Shown in pieces: positions 1 to 10,927 of a stretch of DNA of 64,000 nucleotides. The notes beneath the pieces were generated by a model. That model did not search any database and was not told the origin of the DNA. It saw nothing but the letters and a program-made list of their open reading frames with translations. The stretch comes from Xanthomonas citri pv. mangiferaeindicae (GTDB lineage Bacteria; Pseudomonadota; Gammaproteobacteria; Xanthomonadales; Xanthomonadaceae), in assembly GCA_002240395.1 (NCBI GenBank), contig CP016836.1, forward strand, positions 1,674,001 to 1,738,000, read 5' to 3'. Within the stretch, counting starts at the first letter, position 1. Every line of letters begins with the position of its first letter. The position numbers and the translations under genes are program-made.

Positions 1-143
1 AGCAGCGCCAGCGCCTCGGCCCCGTCGGCCGCCGTCGTCACCTCGTAGCCGTGACGGCTCAGCAGCGAACTGACCACGCGCAGGTTCGCCGGCTGATCGT
101 CGACCACGAGAATGCGGCCGCTGACGGGAGTGGAGTAAGGCAT
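1..143 (-). CDS. Response-regulator receiver-domain protein (5' end only)
   Basis: Only the first 47 codons lie in the window. The protein starts MPYSTPVSGRILVVDDQPAN, where the paired Asp residues after the first beta strand (VVDD) are the acidic pocket of a CheY-like receiver. The later phosphoacceptor Asp is outside the window. The ATG at 143 has a GGAG motif 6 bases upstream. It could be a stand-alone response regulator or one fused to an output or kinase domain; the visible part cannot decide. Confidence 0.8.
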   Translation of the reverse strand, partial: MPYSTPVSGRILVVDDQPANLRVVSSLLSRHGYEVTTAADGAEALAL

Positions 144-262
144 GGAGCTCCGAAAGGAAGCTTGGCGGGGCGGACGGCGTGGGCCTCCACGCCAAAATCG
201 ACGCAGACGTTAACAGAAATGCACGAAATGTGAGGGACGCCTGGACAGGCGGCCCACTCGGT

Positions 263-805
263 TCAGTCAGCCTCGGCCCGCCAGCTGCCCGGGGGCAGCG
301 CACCCAGACGCCAGGGGCCGATCGCGACCCGCACCAGGCGCAATGTCGGCAGCCCGACCGCCGCGGTCATCCGCCGCACCTGCCGGTTGCGGCCTTCGCG
401 GATCGTCAGTTCGAGCCAGGCGTCGGGCACTGACTTGCGGAAACGCACCGGCGGGTCGCGCGGCCACAGCGTGGGGGGCGGGTCGAGCAGTGCGACCTGC
501 GCCGGCCGGGTGGGCCCGTCCTTGAGCGTCACGCCTTCCCGCAAGGCCTGCAACTGCGCGGCCGTCGGCGTGCCCTCGACCTGCACCTGGTAGGTCTTGG
601 GCAGCTTGTGCCGGGGATCGGTGATCCGGTGCGCCAGCGGTCCGTCGTCGGTCAGCAGCAACAGGCCTTCACTGTCGTGGTCCAGGCGTCCGGCCGGGTA
701 CACCCCGGCCGGCAACCCGAACCCGGCCAAGGTCGCCCGCGGCGGCGTGCTGCGGTCGGTGAACTGGCACAGCACGGCGAAGGGCTTGTTGAAAGCGATG
801 AGCAT
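263..805 (-). CDS. rluE: rRNA large-subunit pseudouridine synthase, RluE type
   Basis: A 180-residue pseudouridine synthase of the RsuA/RluB/RluE group. It isomerises uridine to pseudouridine in 23S rRNA; the E. coli homologue acts at U2457. The catalytic Asp sits in GRLDHDSEGLLLLT (about residues 40-53), and the conserved REGRNRQVRRM block lies near residue 138. There is no N-terminal S4 RNA-binding domain, and the short length fits RluE rather than RsuA or RluB. It opens directly with MLIAFNKPF, as RluE proteins do. It stands alone between the receiver-domain gene and the methyltransferase-like gene. RluE over other RsuA-family members is inferred from length and domain layout. Confidence 0.88.
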   Translation of the reverse strand: MLIAFNKPFAVLCQFTDRSTPPRATLAGFGLPAGVYPAGRLDHDSEGLLLLTDDGPLAHRITDPRHKLPKTYQVQVEGTPTAAQLQALREGVTLKDGPTRPAQVALLDPPPTLWPRDPPVRFRKSVPDAWLELTIREGRNRQVRRMTAAVGLPTLRLVRVAIGPWRLGALPPGSWRAEAD

Positions 806-913
806 GGAAGCAGGGGGGTTTGGAACTTAGGTGCAAGGCACGCGGGCGACGCGGACGGCGGGACGCGCGATTGCGCATCCCGAACGCCAATGCCGGGCCT
901 CGATCCCGGTCGA

Positions 914-1765
914 TCAGGGTTTCACGAACCGCAACGTCATCCGGTCGCTTTCGCCGATGGCGGCGTAGCGGGCGGCATCGCCCGGCTCATGGCGGTTGGT
1001 CGGGGGCAGGGTCCACACGCCGTTGGGATGATCGCGGGTGTCGCGCGGATTGGCGTTGACCTCGCTGCTGCCGTCGACCCGAAAGCCAGCCGCCTGCGCC
1101 AGCGCGATGACCTGGGCCTGGCCGACATAGCCGCTGCGGTCGTCGGCGGGCACGTCGCCGGTTGCGCGATGCTCGACCACGCCGAGCACGCCGCCCGAGC
1201 GCAGCACGTCGAAGAACGCCTTGAACATGCCCTCGGCCTGGCCGCTGCTGCGCCAGTTGTGGACGTTGCGGAACGTCAACACGACATCGGCCGAGCCGGA
1301 CGGCCCCAGCCGCGGCGCTGCCGGATCGTAGGTCACGATCCGGGCCTGGTCGAAGTGGGCCGGATCGCGCGCGAACCGCGCCTGCAGGCCGTCGTGCTGG
1401 GCCTGCTGGTAGTCGCGCCCACGGCCGGCCGGGACCGCCGCAGGGTCGACCAGCGCGGCGACATAGCGCCCGCTGCCGCGCAGGTACGGCGCCAGGATCT
1501 CGCTGTACCAAGCGCCACTGCCGGGCGTGATCTCGATCACCGTTTGCCCCGGACGCACGCCGAAGAACCGCAGCGTCTCGCGCGGGTGGCGGGCGCCGTC
1601 GCGCGCGGCGTTTTCGGGCGTGCGCCAGTCGCCGGCGATCGCCGCGTCCAGGCGCGCCACGTTGGCGGCGTCGAGGTCGGCCGAGGTATCGGCCCGGGTC
1701 TGCGGACCGCTGCAGGCAGTCAGCGCGAGCAGGGCGGCGGCGCACAACGACAAGCTGCGTTGCAT
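914..1765 (-). CDS. SAM-dependent methyltransferase-like lipoprotein
   Basis: A 283-residue exported protein. The first 20 residues form a lipoprotein signal ending in the lipobox LTAC (MQRSLSLCAAALLALTACSG), so it is probably anchored in an envelope membrane. The rest is a Rossmann-type methyltransferase fold: the SAM-binding strand VIEITPGSGAWYSEILAPYL near residue 80 and an ADVVLTFRNVHNW strand near residue 165. Periplasmic proteins of this type are common in Xanthomonadaceae, but their substrate is not established and SAM supply outside the cytoplasm is doubtful. The frame stays open far upstream, but that part is the shadow of the aldo/keto reductase; the start at 1765 is chosen for the signal peptide. 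Confidence 0.82.
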   Translation of the reverse strand: MQRSLSLCAAALLALTACSGPQTRADTSADLDAANVARLDAAIAGDWRTPENAARDGARHPRETLRFFGVRPGQTVIEITPGSGAWYSEILAPYLRGSGRYVAALVDPAAVPAGRGRDYQQAQHDGLQARFARDPAHFDQARIVTYDPAAPRLGPSGSADVVLTFRNVHNWRSSGQAEGMFKAFFDVLRSGGVLGVVEHRATGDVPADDRSGYVGQAQVIALAQAAGFRVDGSSEVNANPRDTRDHPNGVWTLPPTNRHEPGDAARYAAIGESDRMTLRFVKP

Positions 1766-1924
1766 GGACGGAACTCCGGTGGACAAGTGCCGCCAGCGTG
1801 CCACAAGCCGCGCCATTGCGCGCCCGCACCACGCGCACACGCGTGGCCGGAACACTGCTTTGCGGCGCGTGGACGCGCACGTCGCCGCGCGCTGCCTATG
1901 CTGGCGGCACCTTCTCTTGGATGG

Positions 1925-2884
1925 ATGTCGACCATGGCCGAACGCGAACTCGGACAGTCCGGACTGCGCATCTCGCCGCTGGCGTTCGGCGGCAATGTGT
2001 TTGGCTGGAGTGCGGACGAGGCGACCTCGTTCGCATTGCTCGACGAATGCGTCGCGTTGGGCATCGACCTGATCGACACCGCCGACGTCTACTCCGCCTG
2101 GGCCGACGGCAACACCGGCGGCGAATCGGAAACGCTGATCGGCAAATGGCTGCAGCGCAGCGGCAAGCGCCAGGCAGTGACCATCGCGACCAAGGTCGCC
2201 AAATGGGCGCAGCGCCCCGGCCTGTCGCCGGCCAATATCCAGGCCGCGTGCGACGACTCGCTGCGCCGGCTCGGCACCGACGTCATCGACCTCTACCAGG
2301 CGCACGAGGACGATCCCTCGGTGCCACTGGAGGACACGCTCGGCGCCTTCTCCCGGCTGATCGAGCAGGGCAAGGTGCGCGCGATCGGCGCGTCCAACTA
2401 CACCGCACCGCGTCTGGCCGAAGCGCTGGCGGTCTCGCGCCGGCACGGGCTGCCGCGCTATGAGACGCTGCAACCGCACTACAACCTGGTCGATCGCGCC
2501 GGCTACGAGCGCGAACTCGAGCCGCTGGTGCGCGAGCACGGCCTGGGCGTGATCAGCTACTACGCATTGGCCAGCGGCTTCCTCAGCGGCAAGTACCGCA
2601 GCGAGGCCGACGCCGCCAAGTCCCGCGCGCGCGGCGCGCAGGTGGTCAAGCAGTACCTCAACCCGCGCGGCAAGCGCATCCTCGGCGCACTCGACGATGT
2701 CGCCTGCCGTCACGCGGCGACCGTCGCCCAGGTCGCACTGGCCTGGCTGATCGCGCGGCCGGGCATCACCGCACCGATCGTCAGCGCCACCAGCCTGGCG
2801 CAGCTGCGCGAACTGGCGGCCGCGCGCACGTTGCTGCTGTCCAAGGCCGACATCGCCGCACTCGACGGCGCCAGCGCCGGCTGA
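1925..2884 (+). CDS. Aldo/keto reductase
   Basis: A (beta/alpha)8 NAD(P)H-dependent oxidoreductase of about 319 residues that reduces aldehydes and ketones or oxidises sugars. The catalytic tetrad is visible: Asp and Tyr in DTADVYSAW, Lys in ATKVAKW, His in YQAHEDD. The C-terminal cofactor region (GITAPIVSATSLAQL) is also present. The sequence resembles the YajO/Gcy-like AKR12/AKR11 types. Two in-frame ATGs at 1925 and 1934 compete as starts. It is divergent from the methyltransferase-like gene, with about 160 bases between them that should hold both promoters. The substrate cannot be read from the sequence. Confidence 0.9.
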   Translation: MSTMAERELGQSGLRISPLAFGGNVFGWSADEATSFALLDECVALGIDLIDTADVYSAWADGNTGGESETLIGKWLQRSGKRQAVTIATKVAKWAQRPGLSPANIQAACDDSLRRLGTDVIDLYQAHEDDPSVPLEDTLGAFSRLIEQGKVRAIGASNYTAPRLAEALAVSRRHGLPRYETLQPHYNLVDRAGYERELEPLVREHGLGVISYYALASGFLSGKYRSEADAAKSRARGAQVVKQYLNPRGKRILGALDDVACRHAATVAQVALAWLIARPGITAPIVSATSLAQLRELAAARTLLLSKADIAALDGASAG

Positions 2885-2955
2885 CGCACCGCCTCGACGG
2901 GGCGCAGCGCCCCGATGCGGTATGACATCACGCTCTCACCCAGAGGTCCGCGCCG

Positions 2956-3980
2956 ATGAAGCCCGCCACCACCACCCGCATCGTCCTGGCCGCGCGCCCG
3001 AAGGCGCGCCGACCGCCGCCAATTTCCGGATCGAGCAGGCGCCGCTGCCGGCCCCGCGCAACGGCCAGGTGCTGCTGCGCAACCGCTGGCTCTCGCTCGA
3101 TCCCTACATGCGCGGCCGCATGAACGCCGGCCGCTCCTATGTCGCCCCGATCGAGATCGGCGAGGTCATGGATGGCGGCACCGTCTCGGAAGTGGTCGAG
3201 TCGCTGCATCCGGCCTGGTCGCCCGGCGACCTGGTACTCGCGCATGCCGGCTGGCAGACCCACGCCGTGGTCGACGGCGAAGGGCTGCGCCGCAAGATCG
3301 ACCCCGACGGACCGGCGCCGTCGCTGGCGCTGGGCGTCTACGGCATGCCCGGCTTCACCGCCTATGCCGGCCTGCGCGAGATCGGCAAGCCGGCGCATGG
3401 CGAGACCGTGGTCGTGGCCGCGGCCAGCGGCCCGGTCGGCGCGACCGTCGGGCAGATCGCCAAGCTCCAGGGGGCCCGCGTGGTCGGCATCGCCGGCGGC
3501 CCCGACAAGGTCGCGCACGTGCGTGACGACCTCGGCTTCGACGTCGCCCTCGACCACCGCGCCGACGACTTCGCCGAACAGCTGCAGGCCGCGTGCCCGG
3601 ACGGCATCGACGTCTACTTCGAGAACGTCGGCGGCAAGGTGCTCGACGCCGTGCTGCCGCTGCTCAACGACTTCGCCCGCGTGCCGGTCTGCGGCCTCGT
3701 CGCCCACTACAACGACACCGCACCGCGGCCCGGCCCCGATCGTCTGCCGCAGCTGATGAGCCTGATCCTGTCGCGACACCTGACCGTGCGCGGCTTCATC
3801 CAGCGCGACTTCATCGCGCTCTACCCCGAATTCCTGCGCGAAATGGGCGCCTGGCTGCGCGACGGCCGCATCCGCTGGCGCGAGGACGTCGTCGAGGGCC
3901 TGGAGAACGCCCCGGATGCCTTCATCGGCATGCTCGAAGGCCGCAACTTCGGCAAGCTGGTGGTGAAGCTCACCGACTGA
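2956..3980 (+). CDS. NADP-dependent medium-chain oxidoreductase (CurA/YncB-like), N-terminal frameshift
   Basis: A zinc-free MDR-family reductase of the leukotriene-B4-dehydrogenase/curcumin-reductase group, which reduces the C=C bond of alpha,beta-unsaturated ketones. Visible landmarks are LDPYMRGRM, the GMPGFTAYAGL motif, a nucleotide-binding AASGPVGATVGQIAKL and FENVGG. The natural start ATG at 2956 gives MKPATTTRIVLAARPK, which is the family N-terminus. The expected GAPTAANF then continues in another frame from 3003. One G is missing in what should be AAGGGC at 3001-3005. Without that lesion the protein would be about 341 residues. An alternative in-frame start at 2922 gives a full-length frame but an unrelated N-terminus. 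I infer a sequencing error or a recent point deletion. Confidence 0.78.
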
Positions 3981-4017
3981 TTGCGTCGGGGCTTGCGCGG
4001 CCGTCTGCCGCACCGCT

Positions 4018-4193
4018 GTCTGCGCTCTTCTCCCTCCCTCGCGCGCGGAGGAGGGCCGGGGAGGGGGCGAACGCGCGCACTGACGCGTGCTCCTAAAAAG
4101 AAAAACCCAAGACGCGCCGCCCTGGGTCTTTCATGCGATCAACGGCGGGCCCCCACCCCAACCCTCCCCCGCAGGCGGGGGAGGGAGCAACTG
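4018..4193. repeat. Intergenic repeat, copy 1 (with copy 2 at 4256-4429)
   Basis: A block of about 175 bases occurs twice in tandem in the gap between the oxidoreductase and icd. Each copy has a C-rich/G-rich inverted motif (CCCTCCCCCGC type), then GGGGGCGAACGCGCGC, a CTCCTAAAAAG stretch, an A/T-flanked hairpin, ATGCGATCAAC, and a closing GGGGGAGGGAGCAA. The copies differ by point changes. Such motifs are typical dispersed intergenic repeats in Xanthomonad genomes; this is an inference from memory of the style. Confidence 0.75.
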
Positions 4194-4255
4194 CAATGTG
4201 CCGCGGTTCTCTGGGGCGCATGCGATCTCTCAGTCTTGCCGCTGCCCACCGCCGC

Positions 4256-4429
4256 CTGCGCTCATCTCCCTCCCCCGCCTGCGGGGGAGGGCTGGGGAGG
4301 GGGCGAACGCGCGCGCTGACGCCTGCTCCTAAAAAGAAATACCCAGGACGCGACGCCCTGGGTATTTCATGCGATCAACAGCGGCCCCCACCCAACCCTC
4401 CCCCGTAAACGGGGGAGGGAGCAAAGAGC
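4256..4429. repeat. Intergenic repeat, copy 2
   Basis: Second copy of the 4018-4193 unit, in the same orientation. The central hairpin is better formed here than in copy 1. Confidence 0.75.
4337..4367. terminator. Bidirectional terminator-like hairpin in repeat copy 2
   Basis: AAATACCCAGG (4337-4347) pairs perfectly with CCTGGGTATTT (4357-4367) across a 9-base loop. A run precedes and T run follows the core, so it could end transcripts from both the oxidoreductase (plus) and icd (minus). The homologous hairpin of copy 1 (about 4102-4132) is less perfect. Confidence 0.6.
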
Positions 4430-4459
4430 GGCGTTACCGCAGTCCAACCAACGTGCAGC

Positions 4460-7008
<2,549 letters not shown>

Positions 7009-7328
7009 TCAGGTCTCCGCACCATCGACCGACAACATTAGTACGCCCTTGCCGGCCGTGATCCGCAGACGCGTGCCGACGTTGAAGCCCAGCGCTTCAG
7101 CCAAAGCCCGCTCAAACGCAGGTAGGGCACCTCGTCGTCACCCCGGTAGCGATCGCGCACTGCGTAGTGGTGATAGCCCACCGTGCAACGCCGTGGCCGA
7201 CGCGAGCGGCGGGGCTGGGTGTGGTCGTGATCGAAATGACGTGGGGTGCCTGCATCGGTAGATGATGAGGGCGCGCCGGCTCGGGCTCCGTTGTCGGCAA
7301 TGTTGGGGGTGTCGGTGTGGCGGTACAT
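7009..7328 (-). pseudogene. symE: SymE-family toxin, frameshifted
   Basis: SymE proteins are small AbrB-fold toxins of type I systems, normally repressed by an antisense RNA. From the ATG at 7328, which has a strong GGAGG Shine-Dalgarno, the frame gives a disordered leader and then CTVGYHHYAVRDRY and VPYLRLSGLWL, matching the SymE pattern TVGY...P.L.LSG.WL. The next part of the fold, AEALGFNVGTRLRITAGKG, continues in a different frame to a stop at 7009-7011. One base is missing near 7098 (a single C on the plus strand where CC is expected). As sequenced, the toxin would run on in the wrong frame. I could not identify the antisense RNA. The family call rests on the two halves joining exactly. 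Confidence 0.72.
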
Positions 7329-7439
7329 GGGAATCCTCCATGACGAACGTGCGCTCGCAACAGCGCAAAGGGCAGCGACAGCGGGAGCGGGCCCGCCGCT
7401 GTAAAGCACGACCAGCGGCGAACCCGACCCGTCAGCCGA

Positions 7440-8132
7440 TCAGTGCAGGGCGAGCTGCTCCGACAAGTGCGCAGGCGATGCGACGCCGTACGCCGGCCGG
7501 TCCTCGCGCACGCCGCTATGCGGCTTGGCGCTGCGCTCGATCAACTGATCCTGCACCTGTTCGAGGATTTCCCGGACGGCATCGGCACCCTCCGAGATCG
7601 CCAACCCCAGCGTCGGCACCGTGGCATCGGCCAGATCGTCCTCATGGCCCGACGCCAGTACGTCGCCATGTGCCATCAGCGTCTGCACCAGCCGGTCTAG
7701 GGCGTCGGCCTGGTCGATGGTGACGCCGAAGACGTACGCCTCCGGGATGTCGATGGCACGCACCGGCGAATCCGCCGTGACGTACGGCGTCGCATACGGC
7801 GTGTCTCCCGGGTCGGCCGCAGGTTCGTCCGGCGGCGTGGCAGCGTCGTCGCTCGCCGTTGCGGCACATGGCTTGGACGGCGCGTCCGGACGCGGCCGCC
7901 ACGCCATGGCCTCCAGCACCAGCTCGGCCTGCTCGGCCAACATGGCCAGGCACGTGGCGAGTTCGCCGTGGCTGACTTCGGGCGGGTCGTCCAGTTCCTC
8001 ATCGCGCGTGCGCGGCTCCGCTAGACGCGATAAAAACTCCATGTGGTCGCGCAGCTTCGTCAGCCGCGTGCGGTCGTCTTCCGGCAGAAAGTAGCCAGCC
8101 CGTTCGGTGTCGTACGTGTCGTGGTTCGACAT
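7440..8132 (-). CDS. XAC0095-like protein of unknown function
   Basis: A 230-residue acidic protein with a clean GGAGG Shine-Dalgarno before the ATG at 8132. The N-terminal segment (ERAGYFLPEDDRTRLTKLRD then HMEFLSRLAEPRT, residues 10-42) resembles the short Xanthomonad proteins I know as the XAC0095 family. A low-complexity Pro/Ala/Asp linker (about residues 90-125) leads to a second helical part with DQADALDRLVQTLM and ISEGADAVREILEQVQ. No membrane segment, signal peptide or catalytic motif is visible. It is adjacent to the structured element at 8189-8361, which lies in its 5' region. Function unknown; the family name is tentative. Confidence 0.7.
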   Translation of the reverse strand: MSNHDTYDTERAGYFLPEDDRTRLTKLRDHMEFLSRLAEPRTRDEELDDPPEVSHGELATCLAMLAEQAELVLEAMAWRPRPDAPSKPCAATASDDAATPPDEPAADPGDTPYATPYVTADSPVRAIDIPEAYVFGVTIDQADALDRLVQTLMAHGDVLASGHEDDLADATVPTLGLAISEGADAVREILEQVQDQLIERSAKPHSGVREDRPAYGVASPAHLSEQLALH

Positions 8133-8188
8133 GATGTTGCCTCCTTCAGTCCATCGAAGTGACCCGCCACCGAAGATGGCGACGGGAA

Positions 8189-8361
8189 GTCGGGAGGCTA
8201 GAAACCGCTTAGAGACGGCGGGCGTATTTCCCCGAAGGGTGTTGTATTAGCCGCCCTCCCGACGCAGGCAACACGTCGGTTGTGGCCGAAAAGATTCGGA
8301 CACAAAAAACCCACCGGTTTTTCGGAGGTGGGTACCGCTCTAAGAGGAGTTTCTAGGCTCC
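8189..8361. ncRNA. Structured non-coding element with nested inverted repeats
   Basis: The outer arms GGAGGCTAGAAACCGCTTAGAG region (8193-8214) and CTCTAAG...TTTCTAGGCTCC (8338-8361) are near-perfect reverse complements. Inside are two more hairpins: GTCGGGAGG..CTA (8189-8200) with TAGCCGCCCTCCCGAC (8248-8263), enclosing a CCCCGAAGGG stem-loop, and ACCCACC (8309-8315) with GGTGGGT (8327-8333) preceded by an A run. The first outer arm overlaps the second hairpin arm, so alternative folds are possible. It could be a structured leader, a small RNA, a bidirectional terminator pair or a mobile-element end. Strand is not determined. Confidence 0.5.
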
Positions 8362-8542
8362 GTGGTTGAGTGTGCGAGGGGGGTGAGCGGTTGTCAAGCG
8401 GGTCGGCTGCTTTTGGCCAGAAGCGGATGTCGTCCGTAGGCAGCTAGCGCTGTCGTCTGACGCCTATCATGGAGGCCCGCCATAACGCGCTGCCTCTCAA
8501 GGCGCTCGTGACGCGTCAAGCGCGCTGGACCGAGTTTCGAAC

Positions 8543-10927
8543 ATGACAAAGAAGCGGATCAAGCGGGAAAAGAAGAAGGGAAAGTCCGTGACGAAGACAC
8601 AACCGGCGCGCTTCCAATTGTTCGAGCATCCTTTCAATCGCGTTGACCGCGAAGTGCTGCGGGCGGACCTCCATGAGCGCGGCCAAAGTCTGCGTGACGA
8701 ACTGCCTGCCGTGCTTGCGCGTCTCTTAGGCTACTTTCGTGACCACGACCCGGCCATCATCCTGTCGACCCTCGCGTTCTACGGTTCGTTCCAAGCCGTC
8801 ACGCCCGAGGGGCCGGCCGGCACATCTTTTCTGCCAAGCATCGAGCAGCACCATCTCGAGATGTTGCAAGCGCTAGCGTTATCGATTCCCGCAGGTGAGG
8901 CCGGTCATTTGCCAGCGCCACCTGGGCTTGTCCAAAAAATCATCGACGACGTAGAACTTCTAACCGAAGCGTTCGTCTGGTCGCGACTTCTCGTCCCAGC
9001 AGACACAGCGACAGGAGAAGAGCTTGCATTAGCGTCCCTCCAAGAGCGGCTACGGCTCCACACACAGATCGTGCGTAACTGGGGCTATGCCCATCAGGTG
9101 CGCCAGGTGTCATCTGAGCTCTACGGCTCGATCGACCCCGAGCTCGAAAAGGCAGCGGGCTTCACTGCCAAGGACGTCATAGAAGTTATCGCCAGCATGG
9201 TGCTGCTCTACGAAGATCGTGCATCACATCGTGTGCAGCTGCTTGGCCGGTTCCTAACCGAGCCGACGCAGAAGCGGATGATACGGGCGTATTACGCCAC
9301 GTTCCCGAACATGATCGGCAAGGCAGAGGATGTGCTTAGCGTCGTCGGCCATCTCTCGAAAGAGCACGTGGCCTCGCTGCTATTGTCTCACTCCGAGTTG
9401 ACCTTGCCGGAACTCGCACACTTCGATGCGAGCACCCTTTCGCAGCGGTCGGGCGTCTCGGAAGCGCGCGTGGAGCTAATCTTGAACAACCTTTGTATTG
9501 AGGTTGGGGATTTATCGGACCGGAATCCGATGCACTTCTTCATGGATAACCCGACGTGGACTCGGCCGGGCATGCGGCACGGCGCGGAGTACGTGTTCCC
9601 CACTCCACAAACAGGCTTGAGCCATGTGCACCGGATCATGCGTCGCCTGATCGAGACTCACGGGGTCAAGGCGAGCTATGAGCTCCGGCGCGCGAAGTAT
9701 CTGGAAGACAAGGTCGGCGAACTCTTGCGATGCGCTTTCCCCACGGGAACGATCCTCCCGTCGGTGTCATGGTCCTTAGGGGGTGACCGGTATGAAACCG
9801 ACCACTTGGTCTTGCTGGACCGGGCTGTGATGATCGTAGAGGCCAAGTCCGCGGCGTTAACGCCCGAGGCCCTCAGGGGCGCGCCGAAGCGCGTCAAGCG
9901 GCACCTTACCGACCTCGTGTTCGATCCTGCTCGTCAGTCCCAGCGCCTTGAAGAGGTGATTAGTTCTTCACGTGGCGGCGATCCGGTCAGTCGCCGTATC
10001 ACTGATGAGATCGGCATAGATGTCAGTCTGGTCGACACAATCGTCCGCGTCTCCGTGACTCTGGACGACTTCTCTATGCTCTCGATGGCTGAGGATGAAT
10101 TTAAGGCGGTCGGCTGGGCGCCGAACGACCTAGTCCTACCAGCGACCCTCAACGTTGCCGACTTCGAGACCGTCATCGAGATCCTCGAGCGCCCCGCCCT
10201 CATCCTGCACTACTTCGCGGAGCGACCCCGGTTCCAACGGGCTGCAAGTTTGCTCGCCGATGAGATCGATCTGCTCGGCGTGTATCTGAGCACGCTGTTC
10301 CACCTTCCCGAACTTAACACCGAGAAGACCCAGTTCGTCGCGTCGGGTGAGTCGAAGCCGATCGACGCCTACTACGGCCGCCTACAAGCAGGCTACTCCG
10401 CCACCAAGCCTAGTGTTGCGGTCGCTCCGGCCTTCTTAGACATCTTGGATCAACTCGCCGATCGACAGGTGCCGGGCTGGATCACCATAAGTCTGGACCT
10501 GCTCAGCGTCGGTGACCCGCGCCAACAAGCTAAATTCTGGGAGAATGTTGAAGCTTTGCGGCGTGACGTGCCAAGTACGGAAGGGGATCCGCGTCATCTG
10601 TGCGCGATGATCGTCGAGCCCGTCAACAGCGATGCCGCCATCGCCGTGTACGTCTTTACGAGCACGCGCGCCGCGCAGCGCCGCGAAACGATCGAGCAGC
10701 TAGCAGGGGAGGTCTTAGAACGCAGCAGACGTCGGCGCCTCACCGTAATCGGAAAGCAGGTCGAGTTCTGGGACGAGCCCTACCGAATTGCTGCCGTGGC
10801 TTACCATCGCGCCGACGACGGCGCAAAGTGCGCCCACGGGGAACCGGTAACATGTTCCGACGCGACGAGGACGGAAGGCAGCCCTTTGAGCACGAAGTCA
10901 GCGTTAGTGGATGTGGCGGTCCTCTGA
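8543..10927 (+). CDS. Unknown 794-residue protein with PD-(D/E)XK nuclease-like core
   Basis: I do not recognise a named family. The protein starts with a very basic tail (MTKKRIKREKKKGKSVTKTQ), followed by about 370 mostly helical residues. A segment typical of PD-(D/E)XK or NERD-like nucleases follows: YETDHLVLL with E418 and D420, a beta strand, then MIVEAKS with E433 and K435. The C-terminal 300 residues are mixed alpha/beta (ERPALILHYFAERPRFQRAA, ITISLDLLSVGDPRQQ) without a clear motif. No signal or membrane segment is seen. GC is clearly lower than in flanking genes and rare Leu/Arg codons are frequent, suggesting transfer. Its 3' end overlaps the convergent gene by 188 bases. A DNA-degrading defence role is inference. 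Confidence 0.85.
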   Translation: MTKKRIKREKKKGKSVTKTQPARFQLFEHPFNRVDREVLRADLHERGQSLRDELPAVLARLLGYFRDHDPAIILSTLAFYGSFQAVTPEGPAGTSFLPSIEQHHLEMLQALALSIPAGEAGHLPAPPGLVQKIIDDVELLTEAFVWSRLLVPADTATGEELALASLQERLRLHTQIVRNWGYAHQVRQVSSELYGSIDPELEKAAGFTAKDVIEVIASMVLLYEDRASHRVQLLGRFLTEPTQKRMIRAYYATFPNMIGKAEDVLSVVGHLSKEHVASLLLSHSELTLPELAHFDASTLSQRSGVSEARVELILNNLCIEVGDLSDRNPMHFFMDNPTWTRPGMRHGAEYVFPTPQTGLSHVHRIMRRLIETHGVKASYELRRAKYLEDKVGELLRCAFPTGTILPSVSWSLGGDRYETDHLVLLDRAVMIVEAKSAALTPEALRGAPKRVKRHLTDLVFDPARQSQRLEEVISSSRGGDPVSRRITDEIGIDVSLVDTIVRVSVTLDDFSMLSMAEDEFKAVGWAPNDLVLPATLNVADFETVIEILERPALILHYFAERPRFQRAASLLADEIDLLGVYLSTLFHLPELNTEKTQFVASGESKPIDAYYGRLQAGYSATKPSVAVAPAFLDILDQLADRQVPGWITISLDLLSVGDPRQQAKFWENVEALRRDVPSTEGDPRHLCAMIVEPVNSDAAIAVYVFTSTRAAQRRETIEQLAGEVLERSRRRRLTVIGKQVEFWDEPYRIAAVAYHRADDGAKCAHGEPVTCSDATRTEGSPLSTKSALVDVAVL

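Noticed and set aside
914..2713. A 599-codon minus frame
   Set aside because: Only the part from 1765 down has protein features (lipoprotein signal, SAM motif). The rest is the shadow of the aldo/keto reductase.
8189..8361. CRISPR-like repeat array
   Set aside because: The repeats are inverted and pair with each other; there is no run of direct repeats with spacers.
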